Shown piece by piece: positions 31,201 to 43,600 of a DNA stretch of 64,000 bases. The translations under genes and the position numbers were made by a program. The DNA lies in NCBI GenBank assembly GCA_035582835.1, contig JAYKAV010000489.1:850580-914579 (forward strand). The letters are read 5' to 3'. Source of the stretch: Phoebastria nigripes (Eukaryota > Chordata > Aves > Procellariiformes > Diomedeidae). Position 1 is the first letter of the stretch, and every line of letters begins with the position of its first letter. Under the pieces are notes generated by a model that saw nothing but the letters and a program-made list of their open reading frames with translations, ran no database searches and was not told the DNA's origin.

Positions 31201-33056
31201 CAAAGAGCCAAGCTGGGGGGCCTGGTTTGCAGCTGGATGGCTCCATCCTCCCCGCAGGGGTGGGGGTTTGGGCCCCCAGCATCCAGGTCTTGGGGGAAAA
31301 ATGGGGCAGGCCTGGCCTGCCTGGGGAAACTGAGGCACAGAGGGGAGCAGCCCTGTGAGGGCTTAGGGTGGAGGTGGCTTTAGGGGACAAGGCTTTACCT
31401 CATACCACAAGCCTGGTCGGATCCTGCCCCAGCCCATGTGGTGCCTGCAGGGCCGCTCTGACACCCCCTCTCTCCACCACGTGCAGATGGGCTGTACCAG
31501 ATCCAGGGCATCTTCCCAGTCTGGGGACTGGTCACACTGGTTGGCTCTGTCCTGGCCGTCATCACCTTCATCACCACAACCAACGAGGAGCCGCCCAAGT
31601 ACCACTGCGTAAGGTGCCCCCCAGCCCCGCACTCCCACCGGGGACCAGCCCAGCCTGCTCTGGACTGGGCTGAGGGTCCTGGGGGCAGAACAGGAGCCAG
31701 GACCTCCTTCCCGGTCCCAATGTCCCCAGAGGGACGCGGCTGGCTGGAGGTGTGCAGGGTCCTGCGGGACGCACCCAGGGACCAGCTTACCCCTCTGCCC
31801 GGCAGGTATTTGCCTTTCTCGGGTTTTTGGCCAGTGCCATGTGGATCAACGCCGCAGCCACGGAGCTGGTGAACATCCTCCGGACCCTGGGTGTCATCTT
31901 CCAGCTGAGCAACACCGTGCTGGGCTTGACACTGCTGGCCTGGGGCAACAGCATCGGCGGTAAGGGCTCTGCTGCGCCCCAGTGCCACCCCCGCTGCACC
32001 CGGCCTCCCGGCCTCCCCCAAGGTCTCCCCTTCTCCCTCTGCAGACACCTTCTCTGACCTCACCATGGCACGGCAGGGCTATCCCCGCATGGCCTTCTCC
32101 GCCTGCTTCGGGGGCCTCATCTTCAGTATCCTTTGGGTGCTGGGGGCAGGTGGGGGTGGTGGTACTTGGGGCAGGGGCTGCCTCAGTTTCCCTGCCTGCA
32201 GCCCAGGGAGAGCCCCTGCTCCTGGGGGACCCCTGGGAAGCAGCTGGGCAGGATCCATCCCAGAGTCCCTGGGATGTTGGCAACCTCCCTGGTGCCTGCA
32301 CAGTGTGGGGGGACTGGTGTGGTATTTGTGAACGGCAGGAGCTGCAGGGATGGAGCCAGCAGCATCCCCCCATCCCCACTGCTGTCCCAGCCCCAGCAGG
32401 GTGGGGTCTGGGCTGGAATCTGGCAGATTTGGGATCTGCCAAAGGGAAGGAGGTGAAGAGGCTGTGCCACCCTCTGGGAGGCCTTGTGTGGTCCCCAGAC
32501 CAGGCTGAAGCCTCTCCTCCTCGAGTGCTCCGGGCTGTATTCGCCACAAACAGGCAACGCTTTGGGCTAGGCAACAGCCACGGGGCGCAGGCAGGGGGGA
32601 GGAGGAGGGCCGGTGCTGTCCCCCTCCCTGGGGCGGGAGGGACGTGGCCGGCTCCGTCGCTCCCCCGAGGTCCCCTGCGCCGCGTCTCCATCCTGAACGT
32701 GCCCCAGACATCCTGGTCGGTGTGGGACTCGGCTGCCTGCTGCAGATGACCAGCAGCCAGCTGGTGGTGAAGGTAAGGCTGCAGCGACACGGTGGCACGG
32801 GTCAGGCTGGCAGCGGGACCCCGGTGTCACTCCACATCGCTCCCCATCTCCCCGGCAGCTGGAGCCCGACAGCCTCCTGGTCTGGATCCTTGCCGGGGCC
32901 CTGGGGCTGAGCTTGGTCTTCTCCTTCGTGTCGGTGCCAGCGCAGTGCTTCCAGCTGGGCAAGGCGTACGGCGTCTGCCTCATCCTCTACTACCTGGCCT
33001 TCCTCTGCGTGGCCCTGCTGACCGAGTTCAGGGTGATCCGTCTCTCCGCCATCTGA
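28291..33056 (+). CDS. SLC8B1: Mitochondrial sodium/calcium(lithium) exchanger NCLX
   Basis: Inner-mitochondrial-membrane exchanger that extrudes matrix Ca2+ for Na+ or Li+; a Ca2+/cation antiporter with two alpha repeats. Exons: 28291-28449, 28923-29075, 29180-29232, 29336-29393, 29657-29762, 29870-30037, 30123-30230, 30316-30372, 30602-30732, 30936-31077, 31487-31608, 31806-31959, 32045-32125, 32708-32772, 32859-33056. They give 584 aa, the length I recall for human. Alpha-1 carries GNGAPDVFSAVVAF and alpha-2 GNSIGDTFSDLTMARQGYPR. A hydrophilic loop lies between exons 7 and 9, and hydrophobic segments flank both repeats. The N-terminal Cys-rich segment follows a weakly conserved 53-residue first exon whose ATG is in strong context (CCGCCATGG). 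An earlier ATG at 28209 meets a stop after 18 codons. Two introns (after 29393 and after 32125) look U12-type; the first appears to end in AT and not AG. Confidence 0.95.
28761..28815 (+). mobile_element. Possible MIR SINE remnant in SLC8B1 intron 1
   Basis: CACAGATGGGGAAACTGAGG is followed by GTGACCTACC and AGCAGCACAGCAGAG. This matches the order of the MIR left core (GATGAGGAAACTGAGGC ... GTGACTTGCCC ... CACACAGC). It is short and diverged. Confidence 0.45.
29394..29656 (+). other. SLC8B1: U12-type intron of SLC8B1, apparent GT-AT termini
   Basis: The donor is GTATCCTTG, eight of nine bases of the U12 5' splice-site consensus. TTCCTTGAC at 29635-29643 matches the U12 branch-point consensus, with the branch A 14 bases before the exon. 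There is no classical polypyrimidine tract plus AG at the boundary. Exon 5 must begin with GGT GTC ACC to keep the conserved NVA|GVTFLAFGNGAPD alpha-1 repeat, so the intron ends in ...CTCCAT. A canonical AG at 29628-29629 would instead add nine in-frame residues inside the repeat. Confidence 0.7.
32126..32707 (+). other. SLC8B1: U12-type intron of SLC8B1, GT-AG termini
   Basis: The donor GTATCCTTTG (32126-32135) is a perfect U12 5' splice-site consensus. ATCCTGAAC at 32690-32698 is a near-match to the U12 branch point, about 11 bases upstream of the CCCCAG|AC acceptor. The intron interrupts the alpha-2 repeat within FGGLIFN|ILVGVG. Confidence 0.8.
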
Positions 33057-33915
33057 CCGGCCCCACCGCCGGCAGGAGATGCACACCCACCCCTGGCTCT
33101 CGCTCTGCCTCCCTGCCGGGTCGGGGCCTCGCTGTCCCCTCTCCCTGTCCCTGCCAGGGGGACAAGGGCACCTCAACCCCAACCGTGCTGCTGCCACCAC
33201 GCGCTGGAGGCATCACGTGCCAGCCCGGCCCTCGGCCTTCGCTTTTGGGGGGAGGGGGGCTGGTTGGTTGTGCTTTGGGAAAGGAGAAGGAGCTGTTAGT
33301 CATCAGCTACGTCCTCTCTCTGGTCTGTTTAATCTTGTTTAACTCAAGGCGGCTCCGAGCAGGAGTGAGGTTAAGACCTCAGCTTCCTCCGGTCCCAGTG
33401 ACAGGCAGCTCCGGCCCAGGGTCACAACAGGAGAGGTTTTACCTCTTCAACCACTTTGCTTTCTGTTCCCCATCTCCATCCCGGCTGCTCTAGGACGGGA
33501 CTAGGGCAGTCATGCTACACGGGGTAACTCTGTGAAGGTCTGAGCAGAAGTTTGTCATTGCAAAGGACATGACGTGTTCATGCTGCGGGTTTGACATAGC
33601 AGCCGAGGCAAAGCAAGAAGGGGTTAAGGTGAGACAAAGCTCCAGGGCAGTGCTTGGTTTTAATGCAAGCAAAGCTGGAGGGGAAAAAAAACCAAAACAA
33701 ACCAAAAACAAACCAAGGGAGGCTGGTTTCCCCTGCTTTTTTAAGCTATGTTTTTTAACCCGAGTTTCAGATCCTACTTTTCTCCTCCTCCTAGGGCGGA
33801 CAGAGCTGTAGGAGAGGACTCGGAGGTTTCCACACACAGTGTTAGCCTCTGGCAAGACTAGGTTTAGGCACTGTAAAAAAAAAAATTGCAATAAAAAAAC
33901 CCGACCACAAACGCA
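33057..33915 (+). other. SLC8B1: SLC8B1 3'UTR and polyadenylation signal
   Basis: Non-coding sequence follows the TGA at 33054-33056. AATAAA lies at 33890-33895, next to an A run, giving a 3'UTR of about 850 bases. Confidence 0.7.
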
Positions 33916-35004
33916 ACCTTGACTTGTGTTGTTTGCCGTGAGGGTGTTTTCTCCTGCTCTATGCTAGCATAACACAACCCTCACCCAGCACCGTGCCTTT
34001 GGAGGGGGAGAGGGAACAGCCGGAGCTTCTCTGGAGCCGAGCCAGCAGCAGCCGAGGGGCCTGGGGGGCTGACACCCTCGGCCGCACAGGGCCGTTTTCC
34101 CCAGCGGCTCGGGGAAGTGGTTTCCTCCGGGTTCACCAGCAATTGCTTTCTCAACAGCAGTCACATGTGCCTGACTTGGCCATTTAGTTGCACGGTTGGG
34201 AACTGCAGCGTCACGGCAGTCCCAGCACGGGCTGTGAGGGGCATTACTCAGCTCCCCTGGGATGGGGACGCTGGCGGGGCAGCCCACGGTCCCAGGGGAA
34301 GTGGAGCGGGTGGGCTGGTGCTTCTGCTCCCTGTCGGAGGGTCCGCAGGCTGGAAAGCAAACTGCCGTTACGGACGGACAACTGCATTTCTGCTCTGCGG
34401 GAAGAGAGGGCCTGTTTTGCAAGAAGCACAACCACGGGACTGGGTTCCTGCTCCCTTCTAGGGGTGCCAGCAGCCTCCTGGGCCTGGGTAATTTCTCCTT
34501 TTTCTAACCAGATAGGGGCTTTCACAAAAAATAATGCTCCCTGTGCCTGCAGCTATTGGCTCTGCCCTGAACCTGCTCACAAGTTACCAGCAGCTGCCAG
34601 AATTATCCGGGGAGACAAGCCCCACTTCCTTACAGCAGGGCTAAAGCAATCGAAACCGCGGCCAACGTACAATACAGAGGTACAGGGTCAAAAAAACCCC
34701 TTCTAACCTTAAACATTGCATTGGGGTAGCTTTAAAAAACACAAGTTTGAAAGCATTATCTTAACGTTTAGGAAAAAAACTGGCAGGGGGGAGGGCAGAA
34801 AGGAAGCTGGGCTTTGCAATGTCCAGGACTAAGAATTCAGAGCTGCTCCACAGGGCATGCATGCAAAATATGCCCACGCAAGCAGTTGCCACTGGAGAGG
34901 GAGGGCGGGCACCGCTCCTCTTCAAACACTGTGGAAATGCTTCAGCTGTGGCCGAGCCCCGCTTCTGGAATAACACAGGAAGGAGGAAAGGAAGCCGCTG
35001 CCTT
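33916..35004. other. Intergenic region between SLC8B1 and TPCN1 (tail-to-tail)
   Basis: About 1.1 kb between the two facing polyadenylation signals. No exon, repeat or RNA gene is recognisable. Base composition drops here from the GC-rich left half to the more AT-rich right half. Confidence 0.5.
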
Positions 35005-37691
35005 TACAAAGCCGAGGATGCTTTTTATTAGTGTGCTTGAAAAAATCTAGAGAACATTTTACAGACATGTCCATAAAATCATCTTATAAACAAAACGCCA
35101 GCATACAAAATCCTGCAGTGCTTCCTCCCTTGCTCCCTACAAAATGATTGTCTCTGTCGTTAGTCTGTGTCAGATGGGGGAGAGGAGGATAAATACAAGG
35201 GGATGCCCCGTACTCAAACTTTGTTTCCTTCCAAAGTCGTATGGAAGAAGTAAACTTCTGCAACCCTCCTTGGTTTGCAAAAATAATTAATACAGTGTGT
35301 ACAAGGGGGCAGATCAACACCTCAGCACAAAACCACGGAAGCAGCACCTGAGCCCTGAACCCCAGTCCAAGCATTCCCGTCTCTGTGACACGAGAGCCCC
35401 GTTATTGCATGTTAAGCAGGTTAGTGCCCCCCTCACTATAGCTTAAAGCTGCAGCTCTTTTCACACCCAGAAAACACCCCAAAAAAAGTCACTGACAGCC
35501 CTGCAAGGAGAAATAGGCTGTAGGGGAATGCGGAGTTTAAACACAGCCACGTGGTTTTCCCCCCCCCCCCCTAACCTTCACAATGCTCATTCATCCTGCT
35601 CACAACTTAAAACAGAACAAACAACATCTCCTGCCGCCCCAGGACTAATCTGGATAAATCTCCCAGGCTGCGACTCCATGCAGAGCAACTGCAAGAGCAA
35701 CAACTGCACTGCTCATTAATTTGTGGTCGAATTTATGGTTTGGAAAACAGCCCTTTAAGGTCCTTCACGGTTCAGCTCAGAAGTAGTTTCATACCTGCAG
35801 TACCCAGAAAGGAAACAAAGAGTTGCCCTGAGGCACCCAGGGAATTTGGCAAGGGTTGAGAGCAGGCACTGGTGCGCGTGCTGCCTGGAAAGCGGCTCAC
35901 CCCCTCTTTCCATCCCATAGCCCAAATGCTCCCACCATGCTATGCAGGGAGAGATCTTCAGAAGCAGCTCTGTCTTGCCTACTTTTGAAAGTCTCATCCA
36001 CCCAAGAAATGCTCCTGAGCTGCCCGGATAGGATCAGTCCTCTCCTGCTGTCCTTGTGCCATGTGGTGAGGCTACCAAGGAAAAAACAGGTATGTGGGAC
36101 AAAGGGAACGGGCACACAGATCTCCCACTGCCTGATCTATCTGGAGGAAGGAGAAAGCCTCCCCAGCAAGCTCTGCTGTTAGTCTGAACCTGAGAAAAGA
36201 TCAAACAGCAAGAGGTGAAGGGAGCCTCCCAGCTGACAGATACTTCTAGCCCTCAGCACTTTCTATGCTGACAGGGAAAAAAAGGGGACTTACAGAGACA
36301 GGTTCTCATCACGTTGCAGGCAATGAAACACGAGCGATGACGCAACCTGCCATGATCACAGAATAAATGTGGCAGAGCTGGGAAGGGATCCCTTTTCCCC
36401 CCTTCCCTCCCATCCCTCAGCTACCAGGTCTGGCAGCCTCCTTGCCAGCTGCAGAAAAGCAGATGGGTGAGAATCATCATCATCATCTTCCATGTTCCTC
36501 CTGCATCCAAAACTGAGGGGAACAGTAAAGCTCTTCAGTGGATCTTCCCAAGATCCGACTCAGTCAGCATTTGCCAGCCTGAAGAACATTTCTGCAAGGG
36601 TGAGAGCAAGGGAGGAGCAACACTGCTGTGCTGGGACTCGCTCAGCTGTATAAACAAAGCAATGACCTGGCTGGGGACTAACCAGCAGTACTCTTTGATG
36701 CCCATAAGCTCTCCTTAACCCAGAGCCAGGCAGAAATAAGTCAGACTTGGAGCTGCAAAACCTTCCATTTCTTCTTCCTTGTCATCTATCTGAGCTAAGG
36801 ACCAGCCAGAGATTTGCCATTTACAGAGCAGGTGGCCAAGTGGCAGAGGTCAACAGCCACCGTCACCCTGCAGAATCCCCCTTCTCACTGAACAGAGACA
36901 GGAGCTTTGGAGTTTACAGAGGTGATCCCAGTCCGGGCAGTGCCACAGGCAGAACTGACCACCAGCGATGCTGGATAGCTACAGCAGAGACAGAGTTCGT
37001 CTCCCCAAACTCCTGTCCCACCTATGGTCATAACACAATGAGATGCTGGCCCTCCATTCTGTCTCCAGCTGCCACAGAACTGCCCGGGGACAACTAAATG
37101 CAATAATCAGAGCTGGATCTACTACAGGGAGTGCATCTAGGTGTGCCAAAAAGGAGGGGAAAGGCAGACTGCTCTTCCAAAAGTGCTGGAATTTCACACC
37201 GCCTCCCCTTTCTTTGCATAAGGAAGGTGGAGAAGAAACAAAAACTCACTCCCTGATCTTTTATTCCTAGGTTAATGGTACCCTTTAAGCAAAAGAGATC
37301 TTCAAAAAGGGCAAAAGTTTTAATATTAAGCAGGTGGCTTCAGCGCATTTCCTGCTGTTAATGGATTACACATCCCTTTCCCCAAGGTCTGTTAGTGGTA
37401 AGACAAACAGCAGGCTCGAGCCTGGGAAGCGGCTCAGAAGGAGAAGGTCTCTGTTCTGTCCGGGATGTTCACTCTGTGCTGAGCACGGGCATCATGCTCA
37501 ATCTGTGTGTAGCAGCCTTACACAGAGTCCCCTGGGCCTCTGGTTTTTCAGCAATTCACTGCCTAGGGGAAGAGATTTAAACCCTAAAGCCAAACAGTAC
37601 ACTGAACAGATCTATATACATCATCCCAATATATACGCTGTGAAGTAATACTCTAGGTTATTGCATAGAAGGCGGCTTGCATTAGCTAGGC
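35005..37691 (-). other. TPCN1: TPCN1 3'UTR
   Basis: Non-coding sequence lies between the TPCN1 stop (37692-37694) and a minus-strand AATAAA at 35024-35029. A second AATAAA at 37260-37265 could give a shorter message. The long UTR length of about 2.7 kb is inferred from the distal signal only. A MIR-like remnant lies inside at 36354-36395 and a short ATC microsatellite near 36474-36485. Confidence 0.5.
36354..36395. mobile_element. Possible MIR SINE remnant
   Basis: The words GATCACAGAATAAATG and GTGGCAGAGCTGGGA resemble the conserved core of MIR elements. Only about 40 bases are recognisable, so the call rests on a short diagnostic motif. Confidence 0.35.
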
Positions 37692-40600
37692 CTAAATGAC
37701 AGTCTGGGAGCGTTGTCGGAGGCTCAGGGGCTTCAGAGAGCTGTTGGAAGCAGATGCAGGCTCTTGCAATGGTGTCTGAGATTCCTCTTCTCTGGAATGC
37801 TCCTCATACCATTCCTGCAACAGGAGATCAAACACACCGAGATCAAGCTCTGCCCCACACTGGCCTTGCAGCCCCCCAGCAGGACCCCAAAGGGCAGAGC
37901 CTTCGGCTGCTCTGCCATGTGAGGGCACAGTTGCTCAGGCACAGAGGGGCTCTTCCCAAAGCCCTGGATACAGCCTAACCTCCTGGAACAACCTGGTTAA
38001 CTGCAGCATGGCTGTGACGGACACACCAAGACCTTGCCACCCACAGTCCAAGCAAGAAGCACCAGCTATGGCTCAGCTACATTGGCTGAACTGACAAACC
38101 TGGGCAAGGAAACATCCCTCTCTCAGGATGTCCCTCCTGAACGTCTAGGACTCTAGTATTGATGTCCCTGTGATGTTTGGGATATGCAAAGTTGCTCCCA
38201 ATCCCAGGCAGCACCCAGGGTGTTACAAGATGTTACATCCCTGAATCAGAGACCAAGCAGAACAGGTGGGGAGCTTCTCTGCAGATTTCCACCCAGCTCC
38301 ATGGCAAATACCATGTTTATTTTTGTTAGGGGGACTGAAGACTCATCCCCAAGCTAGCTGCCCAAGGGACAAAGGACAGATTCAAATGGTTACGAGATTA
38401 ATTCTTTTAGTACTAATCATTACATTAGCCCACAACCTTCAACCTGGAGGTGAACGTCTGGCAGGCATTACAGTGACCAAATCCATGGCATAAAGCTCCT
38501 GACCATGAAGGGCACTAGCGGGAATGCCCTAAACAATCCAGAGAATCAGTTGATTTAAGGGTTTCCCATCTTTGTTAGCCTGCTGTTCTGAAGGAAAACC
38601 AGGCAAGCATTGCTCACACCAAGCAGCACTCTGCCTGGGAGAACACTTGGTTTCTGCGTCAGACAGACACGCCCAAGCTCAAACACAATCACATTCCAGT
38701 GGCTTAACAAATTAGTGTTCAGCAGCCAAGCCCCAGGAACGCACTACGCATGTGCTCATAGCCCCAGCAAACATGTGCACCTCGGTGAGTCTAGGTAAGC
38801 TCAGCCAAGCCGGAGTGGCTACGTGCAGTTACTGACTCGGCTGACGCACACCTGCGCAGCCGGGCACCTGGACCCACTGAGGAGGCTCTGACGCACTCTG
38901 TGGTTTACGAAAGTCCCTGAGTGCAAGAACGGATCAATCTGAAGTACACTTCATCGACTGCCCACCCTTCTCACAGAGCACACGGCTGCCTGGGTCTTGG
39001 AGGAAGAAGGCCTCCAGTGTTCAAAAGGATGGTCTGTTATCCTAGGCAATGTTCTGCTCACCACAGGGACTTGCTGGTATTTCCAACTCAGGCCCACATA
39101 CCTGTATCTCCTCCTCATACATCTTCATACTCAAATCACTCTTGGTCCTTGATCTGCGTCCCAGAAACAGTGTTGACATTTGCTAAAGGGTTGGGGGAAG
39201 GAAGAGAAAAAAAACCAGACAGACATTCATCAGTCACTGAGCAGCTCATAGGATCAGTCCCTGGAACTTCAGACATCCTTCATGCAGACACCCATCATCC
39301 ACTGATGAGCTCAGGCTACCCTGGGCTCCTTCTGTTGCCATGGGGAAAAGGCATTTTAGGGTGCACATCACCTAACAAATGCAGGCATCTACTGCAGGCT
39401 GAGACGAATCACACTGAGCAGATCCCCAAAGACTACAGAGGGAGCTGTAGTTCGGACAGATGTGTGTCAGTGGTGCTTAATTTAGTCAGATGAACGTAAC
39501 ATCAGTGCCTGGAAAAGGCTCAAACCCAAGCTTCCAAATAAGATCTCATCTAAGAACAATTGCAGGTCCCACTTGTCTAGACCACACCATTTACTCCATG
39601 GGCCCAGACTTCTTAAATCGTGTAAGCAGAGGGCTGAAGTCTGAATTACTCTCTGACCACATGAGTTACATGAACAGGATTGAGAAACAAAAGAAACCTC
39701 AGGTCTGGCATCATCATTCTGGACTCCATTGCAAGGCTGAGGACAGCATCCTCCTTTGGTTTATTGTCTTGAAAACTGCTTCTGATCAGTATCATCATCA
39801 CCATTCTGAATTTTGATTGTGTGAACAAGAGCTCAGCCTTTAACTACCAAGCCAACCAAAGCAAATAAAGGTTGCCTAAGAGACTGTAGCACCCGCACTT
39901 TGTAGTGGTGATACAAGAATATAATGGCTATTATTAGAACAACCACTTAAGCTCTTCCCAGATGCAGGAGACAACAGTTCTGAGACAAGAGCAGTTACTG
40001 AGGTCAGCTCATTTTTCCAATTGTCCATCCTGTTTTGGAATGAAAATGTCAGCAGTGCCATGGAGAAAGGAAGCCTGGTGTTTGGAATCGATACCATCAT
40101 ATTGCTGCATAATGTTTCAGTGTACGATGGCACGGAGAGAGAGGCAGGAGAATTACAAGACAGTGGCTTCCTTAGAGAAAAATAAATATACTTTTTTCCA
40201 GACAGTACTGGGCCAGGACAGCTCTAAGTGAAGTTAGAGGCAGGCAATAGCAATGAGCCTTTGTCAAGGCTATTCAGAGTGCAGGGGAAATTCAGCTGCT
40301 ACTTTTCTAGAGCAGCAAAACTTTGTGCCAATGCTGCAGAGTTCCTCCAGTAGCACAGCACTCAACACTACAAAGACACATGCAGCTTTTCTCTAGAAGA
40401 CAGCAAAAAGACATTTGTGGCCCTGACACATCTCCCTTCCCTGAAGCCGAGAACTTGCAGTAAGCATTTCCTCTTACCCCATATTTGTCCATCTGCAAAA
40501 CGATCTTCTGCAGCTGAGTGGTTTCAGTGGCAGCTGAACTCCGCTTGTACAGCTCGATTATGCCAACCACTTCCTCCTTGGAGATCTCCTTCTCCAGCAC

Positions 40601-43600
40601 AATGCCGTTGTCTTCTGGAGAGGCAAGAAAAAGGAAGAGAAAAAAAAGTCACCTAGATGAACATTGCTTCATCAGCCACTACGATAATCCTGGAAGGCAA
40701 AGCTTAACCACACAGGACCAAGCCAGATGTCAGGCACAGCCTGTACCTACCTTTGTGACTAGAACATGCATGTCCTTGTCCCCCAACAAGGCAGGGAAGA
40801 AGTTAACTTGTGTGTAGGGCCAGCAAGCATCTCAGCTTTTTAAAAGACCAGGCTTCTCAGTATCTTAAAAAGAATCTTGTAGCTTTTTGCTTGCCTGTAA
40901 ATTAACTAGCAAAGCAACTAATTACACAGGAATTCCTGCCTTTTGACCTTCAACTGCCTAACACGGCTTGGGAGTTAAGCGCTAACAAATGTCTTTCACT
41001 GCACCCTTCAAACTGGGTGCACGATGAAAAGTGTTTCTGTAACTAACAACGCCTGGCACCTATGGGCCTGCGCCACACATTTGGATCTTCTGGCACCTAA
41101 GAAAGATGAGGGGCTGATCAAAGCTACTCCTGTGGCTGGGGCCTTCACCATGTTTCTGCAGGGAAGACTGTCATTAAATGTATGCTTGCAGTGGCTATAT
41201 CTCATTCCTGCAGAAAAGTGTAAAGAATTATTAAGATTAGTCTGCACAGAGAATGAATAGAAAAGTCTGGGTGTAGCTGAAGGAATAGCAGGAGAAGGGC
41301 TATAAGAGATTAATGTGTTTATGGCACCTAAATTAGCAGGTCATGCAGTTACATGCAGTTTCAGATGCCAAGCTCAGGATACAAAGGACAGTGAGTAACA
41401 CTGATGACTCACAGGGGTGAGGGGATGGAGAGAACAGTCACTGTCAGTTCCTAAAGGGTACAGAAAGGTATGTCCAAAACCAGCACGTAGTCACCAGTCT
41501 AAGTACAACTTGGAGATGTAGAAAGAACTGGATAGGCAGCGTCCCTTGTCCTCCATGTCATGGCACATAGTGCTGGCAAACCACTCGGATCCAGCATCTT
41601 GGTGCCTGAATGCTGGACAAGCCACTCGGAGACACGTTCTGGTGCTGGTGAGTATATTAGTGAGGGAGGGAAATTGTTTTTAAAAGAAAAATCACCATCC
41701 CTTCCTGTAGGGTCTCTTGTTGAGCTTTGCTACTTCATTGCTGTAATGTTTCCTAGATTTCTTTCATGAAATGCATGCGGACTTCCTATCTTTAAATAAT
41801 TTGGTTGAAATGGCTCAAGTAGTTGAAGTTTACATGTGCATGCACACACACACACACACACACAGATAAACACACACATACACACACACTTTTGGGGGAG
41901 TGGTGGGGGAGAGATGAGAGGCAGAGCAGAAAGGCCGGATAGAAATATCACACAAAAGCATAAGAATGAGCTTAGGAAGTCAGGCTAAAACAAAAATCTG
42001 GTCTTTGCTGGTCAATCCCATTCTCTCCTACAGACATAAGACACCAGGGAGAGGAGGCGCAATGTTGTAGGTCGGCCAGTCCTCAGTTCTGACCTTCTGA
42101 ATCTTGGTTCTTCCGTGTGTAGTTCATGCGGAAGACGAAAGCATCCAGAATAAAAGCCACGATGATTGTCATCACCACCTGGGAGAGGACATGAACAGAA
42201 GAGATCAGGAGGCTGCTGCTGGGAGATTCTTCCAGCCCAATTCAACACGAAGCTGAGCATTTGGTCTGTGCTTCAACTCCGTGCTCCCCAGCTCCTCCAT
42301 GGCAGAGGAGATGCACATGTCACACATCTACCTCTAAGTAAACTGCTAACATTCAACCATAATGGGGACAGAACAAAACTCTGTGCTGCCCTAGTCCTTA
42401 GCCCAGGCCCACATTTGTGCAGCATCAGCTTTGTCAATGCCCATAAATTCAACTTCCTGCAAGTGATGTGGACTCACACCTGTTTCTGGAAGACGTTTAT
42501 ATAGAAGAGCAAAGTTGTCCTCATTTAGGGATGGGAGTGCCCTCTGGAACACAGTAAAAGCTGTCTCCCCTCCTCATCCCCACTATTTGATGCACGAAGC
42601 ATGTCCAGAAACCTACCATGGTCACAATATAGAAGATCATGAAGTAAAGACGGCTCCAGTGAGTGGTTTGGGATGTCACCCCTTCCTAAAGAAGGGACGG
42701 AAGAAGTCAGTAGTGCACAAAAGAAGGGAGAGTCTGCTGTTAACTGCTTGCCAACAGACATAAAGCAGCATAAACACTATCTATCTCTCATTCATGGCTC
42801 CACAGTTAGCCCCACAGACTGCCTGTGCAATGCTCAATGCCCCAACTGGTCCTTGCAGCTAATCTGCCTCTCAAGCTAAAAAGATAGGTTCCTATATGCA
42901 AACATACAGAACGTTTAAAGCCCGTAGCTGTATGAACCATTGCTGCTATGGGAACACAGCTTGGACAGCGGGGTGACAAGCTGGAATAGAGTGACTTCAC
43001 TTGTCCAGACTGCAAAACCTGGCCTCAAGGCTGGTCAAGATTCACAAGGAAACATGTCCAGCAGCATGCCAGAGGTCAAATGTCACCCAGCAATCAGGAG
43101 CAAAAGCTGTCCGGCAACAAGAAGTGACAATGTTGGGCCCATCTCCAATCACCACGGGAAGAAAGCAGTGGTGGCATGGAAGATCTAGCTCAACTGGCAA
43201 AGAGTCTGTGCTGTCTATACACACAAGGTAGCTGAGGTTTACTTACCATGATGATGTACCAGTCATTGACGACGGTCAGCTCAAACAGCGTGACTGTATA
43301 CAAGGGGGAGAAAAAATACAGACAATTGCTTTATCCATCCTGAGGTACTTTACAGTGATTCTTAGACAAAGTATTTGACAGGGAAGACTGACGCAAGACA
43401 CCGAAGTTTCAATATAGCCAGCAAATCCAGAGACAGAATGCAGACCCTCATCACTGCAATTACTTCAGACAAAGGGGGTTAGACCCACAGAACCAGGAGC
43501 ATGGCTAATCTATATTTCTTAAAAAAATCAGAAACAGACCTGACTCTTTCCACCAGAAAGCATGGAGACCTCTGAAATCTCCAGGAGATAAGCATCTCTG

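Noticed and set aside
41730..41951. Minus-strand open frame with Val/Cys repeats
   Set aside because: It is a translation of the CA microsatellite.
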